Part shown: positions 6,972 to 11,744 of the stretch, one piece after another
How positions within the stretch are numbered: position 1 is the stretch's first letter
Layout of the letters: every line of letters begins with the position of its first letter
Origin: Fibrobacteres bacterium CG2_30_45_31
Lineage (GTDB): Bacteria > Fibrobacterota > Fibrobacteria > Fibrobacterales > Fibrobacteraceae
Direction: 5' to 3'
Length of the DNA: 11,744 nt
Assembly (NCBI GenBank): GCA_001873075.1
Contig: MNYL01000203.1
Location: 1 to 11,744 of the forward strand
The notes under the pieces: model-generated
Databases searched by the model: none
Seen by the model: the letters and a program-made list of their open reading frames with translations, nothing else
What the model was told of the DNA's origin: nothing
Made by a program: the position numbers and the translations under genes

Positions 6972-7685
6972 ATGTCGGTTTCTCAATATTTTTCAGGATT
7001 CTTTTTTGGTAATATCTGTTTGGGGTGTGGGCGATCTAATGAAAAGTTAGATCCTTGGTTGTGTCCAAATTGTCGAGAAGAATTATGTTGTATGGGACGG
7101 GATTTTTTGATGCCACATCCAGATGTTGTTTGTCTTTATCCCATGGTTTCCTTGACACGACATTTGGTACATGCGCTAAAGTATAATAGTATGCCTGGGC
7201 TAGGGCGTTATTTAGTACAACATTCTTCTGTGGGGCAGGGCGGGGAGGCTTTGCAATGTCTCCGGGAGTGGGGAGCATCGAAAGTATTTTTGCCCGTTCC
7301 TCTCCATTCTGCACGTTTACGAGAACGAGGATACAACCAAGCGGAAAAGATTGCAAACGCGCTCGCTCTCAGAATGAGTGGACGTGTGGGTGCTTGTTTG
7401 GAGCGCCAAACTTTTCGAATTTCACAGACGACGCTTTCGGCGAAAGAACGAGAAATGAATGTTGCAGGTGCGTTTCGAGTAAGAAAAAAAATGGGAAATT
7501 TTTTGTCCTCATCTTTGCCGATCGTAGTGGATGATGTTTATACCACGGGGGCCACCACAAACGCGTGCCTGTATGCGTTATCAACCGCAGGGATTCCTAA
7601 TGGTAAAGTTTGCACATTAATTTATGAACAACCCACTTCGGCGGCACTCGACTATGTGGCTGATTCTCAAACAGAATGGAATTAA
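6972..7685 (+). CDS. comF: ComF family phosphoribosyltransferase-like protein
   Basis: This is a 237-aa cytoplasmic protein of the ComF/GntX family. The N-terminus has two zinc-ribbon type pairs, CLGC (16-19) and CPNC (31-34). The central region has the ComF signature RLRERGYNQAE (115-125). The PRPP-binding loop of type I phosphoribosyltransferases, VVDDVYTTGAT (185-195), follows. In naturally competent bacteria ComF is needed in the cytoplasm for uptake of transforming DNA, but homologues are widespread in bacteria without known competence and the substrate is unknown. The start is ATG 6972 with AAGGGA 5 nt upstream. It begins 78 nt after rodA on the same strand with no terminator between, so read-through from the elongasome operon is possible. 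No competence genes are next to it in this window. Confidence 0.92.
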   Translation: MSVSQYFSGFFFGNICLGCGRSNEKLDPWLCPNCREELCCMGRDFLMPHPDVVCLYPMVSLTRHLVHALKYNSMPGLGRYLVQHSSVGQGGEALQCLREWGASKVFLPVPLHSARLRERGYNQAEKIANALALRMSGRVGACLERQTFRISQTTLSAKEREMNVAGAFRVRKKMGNFLSSSLPIVVDDVYTTGATTNACLYALSTAGIPNGKVCTLIYEQPTSAALDYVADSQTEWN

Positions 7686-7892
7686 TCATCTCTTAAATTT
7701 TTGATTTTCTTTAGGGTTCGTCTAAAATGGCTTTGCGGTAATGAAATTAAGCTAGGCTGAGCTAAAGTCGGAATGAAAGATCACTCATTATAGTGAGTTC
7801 ACCGTTATTCGTTTCGATGTTCTCTAGCGGGAATCAGCAATCGAGTCATAGAAAATGGACTTTTAGAAGGGGTCTTTTGTATATTTATTCGC

Positions 7893-8333
7893 ATGGCAAC
7901 AATTTTTTTATTCTTAAATAAAATTATGGGGGCTCGCGAAGATATCGCGAAGCTTATTCTACGCTTTACTGTGGGAGGTTTGATGCTTTTTCACGGCATT
8001 GCAAAACTCATGCACAAAAGTAATTTTATTGAATTGCTGTTAACGAATCATGGTTTGCCGACTTTCGTTGCTCTCGGAGTTCCGGTTGGCGAGGTACTTG
8101 CTCCGTTTTTGCTTATTTTAGGCGTGTGTACGAGGGTCTCGTCACTCATTGTGGCTTTCACTATGGTTATGTCTATTTACTTAGCGTTGGGCCCAACGGC
8201 CTTTGCTTTTACTGCCTATGGAGGCCCTGGGGGAGAATTAAATTTCTTCTATTTCTTTGTTTCTCTCGCCATATTCCTGTTGGGTCCAGGCAAATATTCT
8301 CTGTATCGGGGTAATAAGACCTATCTACAGTAG
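7893..8333 (+). CDS. DoxX family membrane protein
   Basis: This 146-aa integral membrane protein has four predicted helices (roughly residues 18-38, 58-77, 84-104 and 117-136). It shows the DoxX-family pattern: an Arg in the first helix (LILRFTVGGLMLFHGIAKL), a GLP-containing loop, a Pro/Gly/Glu-bearing second helix (GVPVGEVLAPFLLILG) and a short Arg/Thr-containing turn (CTRVSS). DoxX proteins are linked to redox balance and quinone or thiosulfate chemistry in various lineages, but most members, including this one, have no assigned reaction. The start could be ATG 7893 or ATG 7926 (residue 12). I prefer the first because a TATATT box ends 7 nt before it; neither has a Shine-Dalgarno. It is a monocistronic unit closed by the terminator at 8384. 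Confidence 0.88.
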   Translation: MATIFLFLNKIMGAREDIAKLILRFTVGGLMLFHGIAKLMHKSNFIELLLTNHGLPTFVALGVPVGEVLAPFLLILGVCTRVSSLIVAFTMVMSIYLALGPTAFAFTAYGGPGGELNFFYFFVSLAIFLLGPGKYSLYRGNKTYLQ

Positions 8334-8383
8334 AGTAGGCTTGCTATGTATTTTGCCACTTCTTTTTAGACTTTTTAAAATGA

Positions 8384-8421
8384 AAAACCACCGAAATCAG
8401 TTTAATGATTTCGGTGGTTTT
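8384..8421. terminator. Bidirectional intrinsic terminator between doxX and tRNA-Ser
   Basis: A 16-bp perfect stem (8384-8399 with 8406-8421) encloses a 6-nt loop GTTTAA. The arms begin and end in four A/T pairs around a CCACCG core, so a T-run follows the stem on both strands. It lies between doxX on + and the tRNA genes on -, and can end transcription from both sides. Confidence 0.95.
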
Positions 8422-8426
8422 GTTTA

Positions 8427-8507
8427 CGGAGGAAGAGGGACTCGAACCCCCAAGCCTTGCGGCGGCGGTTTTCAAGACCGCTGACTTACCAGTTAGCCTA
8501 TTCCTCC
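8427..8507 (-). tRNA. tRNA-Ser (anticodon UGA)
   Basis: The - strand folds as a class II tRNA of 81 nt without an encoded CCA. The acceptor is GGAGGAA/TTCCTCC with discriminator G. The anticodon stem is GCGGT/ACCGC with loop CTTGAAA, giving anticodon TGA (bases 8474-8472) for UCA-type serine codons. A 13-nt variable region forms a GCC-GCAA-GGC mini-hairpin. The T arm is GGGGG-TTCGAGT-CCCTC with one G-U pair. The extra variable arm agrees with the serine identity. The variable arm is at the short end for tRNA-Ser. CCA must be added after transcription. Confidence 0.96.
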
Positions 8508-8520
8508 AAAAGGTGGCGTA

Positions 8521-8549
8521 AGGATAAAAAAGTAAAAAAGAATCGTCAA
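8521..8549 (-). promoter_or_regulatory. Promoter of tRNA-Ser
   Basis: On the - strand TTGACG (8549-8544) is followed by a 17-nt, T-rich spacer and TATCCT (8526-8521). Transcription would begin near 8514, a few bases before the tRNA 5' end at 8507. Spacing is optimal for a sigma-70-type promoter. Confidence 0.7.
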
Positions 8550-8561
8550 TAAAAGGTTCTG

Positions 8562-8602
8562 AAAAAAACAAAAACAAAGGCCTCGAATATACCGAGACCT
8601 TT
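8562..8602 (-). terminator. Intrinsic terminator of tRNA-Phe
   Basis: Read on the - strand, AAAGG-T-CTCG pairs with CGAG-G-CCTTT (8602-8593 with 8585-8576; one internal mismatch) around a 7-nt loop. It is followed by a T-rich tail of about 14 nt (8575-8562). It lies 10 nt beyond the tRNA-Phe 3' end and separates that unit from the tRNA-Ser promoter. Confidence 0.85.
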
Positions 8603-8612
8603 GAGTTAGAAG

Positions 8613-8685
<73 letters not shown>

Positions 8686-8698
8686 ATTTAATCTGAGC

Positions 8699-8729
8699 CA
8701 AAGTTAGTACCTCGCTTTTGGGTTGTCAA
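8699..8729 (-). promoter_or_regulatory. Promoter of tRNA-Phe
   Basis: On the - strand a consensus TTGACA (8729-8724) is separated by exactly 17 nt from TAACTTTG (8706-8699), with the predicted start about 9 nt before the tRNA 5' end. The -35 is a perfect sigma-70 element. The downstream box matches the Bacteroidota -7 pattern TAnnTTTG better than TATAAT. Confidence 0.75.
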
Positions 8730-8904
8730 GGGGGATTGTTCGGAAAGCATCTTCTTTTTTGTGTGATATAAGAAACACCATAGAAGTTTTGGAGACAGAT
8801 GTAAACAGACTTTTACCCCAAGATACGTCCTTTTTTTCTTATTTCATATAGATTCTTGTTCAAACGAACTCAGGTAGATTCGTTTCCAGAGAAAGGCCTT
8901 TTTT

Positions 8905-11382
8905 ATGCAAGTTAAGTCTCTACTACAGGCAAGATTGGTTTTGAGTTTAACTCTGACTTTGCTAGTAGGATGTGGTAATGATTCAAGTGAAAATGCCGAT
9001 CCAGAAATCAGCAGTAGCTCTAATGTGGAACTTTCCAGTGGTGTTATTTTAAATAGTTCATCTTCAAAAATTACGGGAGATAGCTCTTCTTCCTCTTCAA
9101 GTATTTCTTCCTCCTCAGGGATTCAGGGAAGTTCTTCTTCTGGAGAGGTCTTGCCCCAGGTAAAATGGGTCGGAAATTCTGCTTTGGTAATTACAGAAAT
9201 TGCCACGGTGAATTTGACTTGGTTGGATGACCAAGGTGAAGATCCTGGTTGGATTGAAATTTATAATGCGGGTTCTGAGTATGCCAATCTGAACGGTTAT
9301 TCATTGGTCGAAAATTTAGGTACTCCTCGCAAGTGGGTTTTTGGCGATGAACTCATCCCACCAAAAGGATTTCGCACTGTATTTTGTTCAAATCGAAATT
9401 TGACAGTCGCTCCTGCAGGAACCGATACTGATTCCACTCATTATCGCACGCATACAAACTGGAAACTTGAAAAGGATGGAGGAGCCGTCTATCTTATTGA
9501 CCCTAACTGGAGCATTCGTGACTCTGTTCGTTATCCAATGCTCCCAACAGGAACGAGTTGGGGAATTATGAACAGGGGAACTTGGAAGTATTTCGGAACT
9601 CCGACACCAGAAAAGAAGAATATTGAATCGACAGCTTTTGACGGCATTGGTCCTACGGTTACTTTTGGTAGTACTCAGGCGGCAGGGTTCTATAAGAATC
9701 CGATTACTTTAGAAATACCCACGGCGAGTAGTGGGGCGACTGTGCGATGCACGTTTGATGGCTCTGTGCCAACGTCATCCACTTCGAAGATGGCATCTCC
9801 CTACTACATTGATTCCAATACGGTGGTTCGCTGTGCTGCTTTTTTGGCTGGTTATCTTTCCGGTAGCGTGACAACAAATACTTTTTTCATTGGAGAGTCT
9901 GTATCGCTTCCGGTCGTAGCGATTTCCGTAAACCCGGATTCTATGTTTGATTCTAACATTGGAATGTATGAATTTGGAGCGGGACTTGGTGAGTATTGTG
10001 CGGAACCTTGTGAGGCTGCAAATTTCTGGAAAGATGAGGAATTGCCCGCTCATGTCGAGTTCTTTGAAAATGCGAATGTGGGAACAAAGAAAGGCTTTGA
10101 AATAGATGCGGGGATTTCCATTATGGGGGCTTGGAGCCGATACAATCTGAAAAAATCGGTCAGTATTTCTATGCGGGAACAATATCAGGATGGACGTTTG
10201 AATTATAAGTTATTCCCAGATTATCCCGAACTAAAGAAGTTCAAAGGTTTTGTGCTTCGGAATAATGGAAATCGTTTTGGTTTTGATTATTTCGAAGATG
10301 CTATGGGCTCGAGCCTTTTGAAGGGCACTGGCATTGATTATCAAAAGTCCCGCCAAGTGGTTGTGTTTTATAATGGCGAATATTATGGTATTCATGACAT
10401 GCGGGAAAAACTCAACGAGCATTTTGTAGAAACCAATTATGGCATTGATGCAAATACGGTGGATTTTGTGACGCATGAGGGTGCGATTGTGACTGCGAGC
10501 GGAGGCTCAACCGCAGGGTATGAATCGCTCTTGCAGTATGCGGCGACGACGGATCTGTCAATTGCTGCTAATTATACAACCATTCAGACAATGATGGATG
10601 TGGGTAATTTTGCGGATTATATGGCCGCTGAAATTTATTATCAGAATACGGATTGGCCCAATAATAATGTTCGTGCTTGGCGCAAGAACTCACCAGAAAG
10701 TCAGTGGAAATGGGTTGTATTTGACTTAGATCATGGTTTTGGCTTTGATTGGTCTAATGCGTGCAAGGCGGAAGGCCAGCTTGCGGGATGTTACAACTAT
10801 AACATGTTTGATTACATTGCTTCGTATGCATCCAAAGCACAATATTTGGGAAAAATGTTTACTCAGCTTCTTATCAATAAAAACTTTCAAAGACTTTTTA
10901 TCAACCATTCCGCGGTCATGTTGAGTTATTATTTTGAGCCAACACGGGTGGTGGCAGCGATTGAGAAAAAGGCCAGTGAAATTCCGGCAAGCGAAGTTAC
11001 ACGTGATCTGAAAAAATTTCCTTCTTTTGGCGGTGGCTACGGGTTATTGCGAAAGGACTATATTTCGACTTCCGGTTCTCATATGATTACTTTTGCAAAC
11101 AACCGCATTCCTGTGGTGCGTGATGATTATCGCGAAAAATTTGATTTGGGAGATGATATCTCTGTAACGATTGGCGCGAGTGGAAATGGTACTGTGAAAG
11201 TAGATGGAATGACTTTACCTACTACGAAATTTACAGGCGAATTCTTTAGTGGACATCCCATTCAATTGTTGGCTGTAGCTTCTAGCTCGGGTTCTTTTGT
11301 GAAGTGGGAAGATGGCTCCACAGAAAATCCGCGCTTAGTCAGTCCAACGGCAGATGTGACGTATACCGCGACATTCAAATAA
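8905..11382 (+). CDS. Multidomain lipoprotein with LTD and CotH kinase domains
   Basis: The 825-aa product starts with a lipoprotein signal (lipobox LVGC, acylated Cys23). A Ser-rich linker (about 36-79) follows, then a lamin-tail domain (LTD, about 93-239, with the PGWIEIYNAG and LNGYSL segments). Next is a beta-sandwich resembling the chitobiase C-terminal/Fn3-associated module (about 249-330, Cys282 and Cys310 likely bonded). A CotH kinase-like domain (about 336-745) has NGEYYGIHDMREKLNEHF (490-507) and the metal-binding type motif FDLDHGF (606-612). The C-terminus is an InlB-like repeat (about 752-825) ending DVTYTATFK. Bacillus CotH is an atypical protein kinase that phosphorylates spore-coat proteins. 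In this setting the domain would face outward on a lipid-anchored protein, so a surface or periplasmic kinase is inferred. Cys365/369 and Cys620/629 may form further disulfides. The start is ATG 8905 with AAAGG 8 nt upstream. It appears monocistronic; its substrate is unknown. Confidence 0.9.
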   Translation: MQVKSLLQARLVLSLTLTLLVGCGNDSSENADPEISSSSNVELSSGVILNSSSSKITGDSSSSSSSISSSSGIQGSSSSGEVLPQVKWVGNSALVITEIATVNLTWLDDQGEDPGWIEIYNAGSEYANLNGYSLVENLGTPRKWVFGDELIPPKGFRTVFCSNRNLTVAPAGTDTDSTHYRTHTNWKLEKDGGAVYLIDPNWSIRDSVRYPMLPTGTSWGIMNRGTWKYFGTPTPEKKNIESTAFDGIGPTVTFGSTQAAGFYKNPITLEIPTASSGATVRCTFDGSVPTSSTSKMASPYYIDSNTVVRCAAFLAGYLSGSVTTNTFFIGESVSLPVVAISVNPDSMFDSNIGMYEFGAGLGEYCAEPCEAANFWKDEELPAHVEFFENANVGTKKGFEIDAGISIMGAWSRYNLKKSVSISMREQYQDGRLNYKLFPDYPELKKFKGFVLRNNGNRFGFDYFEDAMGSSLLKGTGIDYQKSRQVVVFYNGEYYGIHDMREKLNEHFVETNYGIDANTVDFVTHEGAIVTASGGSTAGYESLLQYAATTDLSIAANYTTIQTMMDVGNFADYMAAEIYYQNTDWPNNNVRAWRKNSPESQWKWVVFDLDHGFGFDWSNACKAEGQLAGCYNYNMFDYIASYASKAQYLGKMFTQLLINKNFQRLFINHSAVMLSYYFEPTRVVAAIEKKASEIPASEVTRDLKKFPSFGGGYGLLRKDYISTSGSHMITFANNRIPVVRDDYREKFDLGDDISVTIGASGNGTVKVDGMTLPTTKFTGEFFSGHPIQLLAVASSSGSFVKWEDGSTENPRLVSPTADVTYTATFK
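9010..9144 (+). repeat. Ser-rich linker coding region
   Basis: This codes for residues 36-80 of the CotH lipoprotein, of which 25 are Ser in runs of two to seven broken by short Val/Ile/Gly/Asp spacers. Codons are a mixture of TCT, TCC, TCA, AGC and AGT, so it is a protein-level linker and not a clean DNA tandem repeat. It would act as a flexible tether between the lipid anchor and the folded domains. Confidence 0.85.
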
Positions 11383-11415
11383 CCAAGAATAGGTATAAAA
11401 TTCTAATTTGCGGAC

Positions 11416-11744
11416 ATGATAAGTCCTGTTCGCAAGATGTTTGATGGAATTGCCCATCGCTATGACTTCTTGAACCACGCATTGAGTTTATTTCGCGATG
11501 TCGCTTGGCGACGAGCCTGTTGCCGCAGTTTGAAAAAAAGAGTGGCTCAAGATGCTTGCGTCTTAGATTTGTGTGGTGGCACAGGCGATTTTGTGATCAC
11601 TTATGAAAATTTGGTGGGAAACCCCAAACTTGCTTTAGTGGGTGATTTTTCGTTCGGAATGCTTTCTAAGCTGAATGGAAAAACAACGGTTCCTGCGTTA
11701 CAAATAGATGCGATGTCTATGCCTTTTCAGAATGGGACATTTGA
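11416..11744 (+). CDS. ubiE: UbiE/MenG quinone C-methyltransferase, 3'-truncated by window edge
   Basis: 109 codons are visible and the frame is open at the right edge. The N-terminus VRKMFDGIAHRYDFLNHALSL...WRR (residues 5-33) is the UbiE/MenG signature. It is followed by the SAM-binding motif VLDLCGGTGDF (49-59) and the later VGDFSFGML and DAMSMPFQNGTFD segments. The enzyme methylates demethylmenaquinone, or the ubiquinone precursor in proteobacteria, using S-adenosylmethionine; menG would be the apt name if the organism makes menaquinone, which cannot be seen here. The ATG at 11416 lies 33 nt after the CotH gene, with no terminator between them and no clear Shine-Dalgarno. Cys53 replaces the Ala common in this motif, a minor change. 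Confidence 0.93.
   Translation, partial: MISPVRKMFDGIAHRYDFLNHALSLFRDVAWRRACCRSLKKRVAQDACVLDLCGGTGDFVITYENLVGNPKLALVGDFSFGMLSKLNGKTTVPALQIDAMSMPFQNGTF

Noticed and set aside
7036..7356. 106-codon open frame antisense to comF
   Set aside because: It is the complement of the zinc-ribbon and PRTase region of comF and shows no features of its own.
7775..7800. Hairpin TCACT-CATTAT-AGTGA in the comF-doxX gap, with an AGCT-rich imperfect repeat just upstream
   Set aside because: The stems are only 5-6 bp and no T-run follows. They are too weak to call a terminator, operator or small RNA. The rest of the gap has no open frame above about 34 codons.
8892..8904. Palindrome AAAGGCCTTT followed by T before the CotH lipoprotein, resembling a terminator
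   Set aside because: The palindrome has no loop and cannot form a stable hairpin. The AAAGG half is better explained as the ribosome-binding site.
9010..9144. Ser-codon tract as a CRISPR or DNA tandem repeat
   Set aside because: There is no fixed repeat unit or spacer pattern. The codon mixture shows a protein-level Ser linker.
11386..11405. AGAAT/ATTCT inverted repeat after the CotH gene
   Set aside because: It is five A/T-rich pairs with a 9-nt loop and no T-run. It is not a credible terminator.

Overview
The window looks like a housekeeping stretch of the chromosome of a rod-shaped bacterium with two membranes. Evidence for the outer membrane is a beta-barrel protein ending in an aromatic residue and two lipoproteins with clear lipoboxes. 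A large lipoprotein joins a long Ser-rich linker to LTD, chitobiase-C-terminal-like, CotH-kinase and InlB-like repeat modules. That style suggests the Fibrobacterota or another member of the Fibrobacterota-Chlorobiota-Bacteroidota (FCB) group. This placement is inference from gene style, not proof. All protein genes lie on the + strand and two tRNA genes lie on the - strand.

Layout. Bases 1-920: 3' part of an outer-membrane beta-barrel gene, closed by a strong intrinsic terminator (945-975). Bases 988-1356: a small lipoprotein of unknown function. Bases 1412-6893: a tightly packed elongasome operon mreB-mreC-mreD-mrdA(PBP2)-rodA, with gaps or overlaps of at most 18 nt. The usual sidewall cell-wall synthesis machine is complete: the MreB filament, the MreC/MreD scaffold, the PBP2 transpeptidase and the RodA glycosyltransferase. 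Bases 6972-7685: a comF-type phosphoribosyltransferase whose Shine-Dalgarno can pair with an upstream complement. Bases 7893-8333: a DoxX-family membrane protein. A 16-bp perfect-stem terminator (8384-8421) sits between doxX and the converging tRNA genes.

Bases 8427-8729 carry tRNA-Ser(UGA) and tRNA-Phe(GAA) on the - strand. Each has its own recognisable promoter, and each is followed by its own intrinsic terminator. Bases 8905-11382 hold the 825-aa multidomain CotH-type lipoprotein, and 11416 onward the 5' part of a UbiE/MenG methyltransferase cut by the window edge.

I found no CRISPR array, insertion sequence, integrase, toxin-antitoxin pair or defence system. The only genes without a confident role are the 122-aa lipoprotein, the partial beta-barrel and the CotH lipoprotein. 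The CotH lipoprotein, a possible cell-surface protein kinase, is the most promising for new biology. The regulatory features (comF hairpin, near-leaderless starts, tRNA promoters) are smaller points that can be tested.
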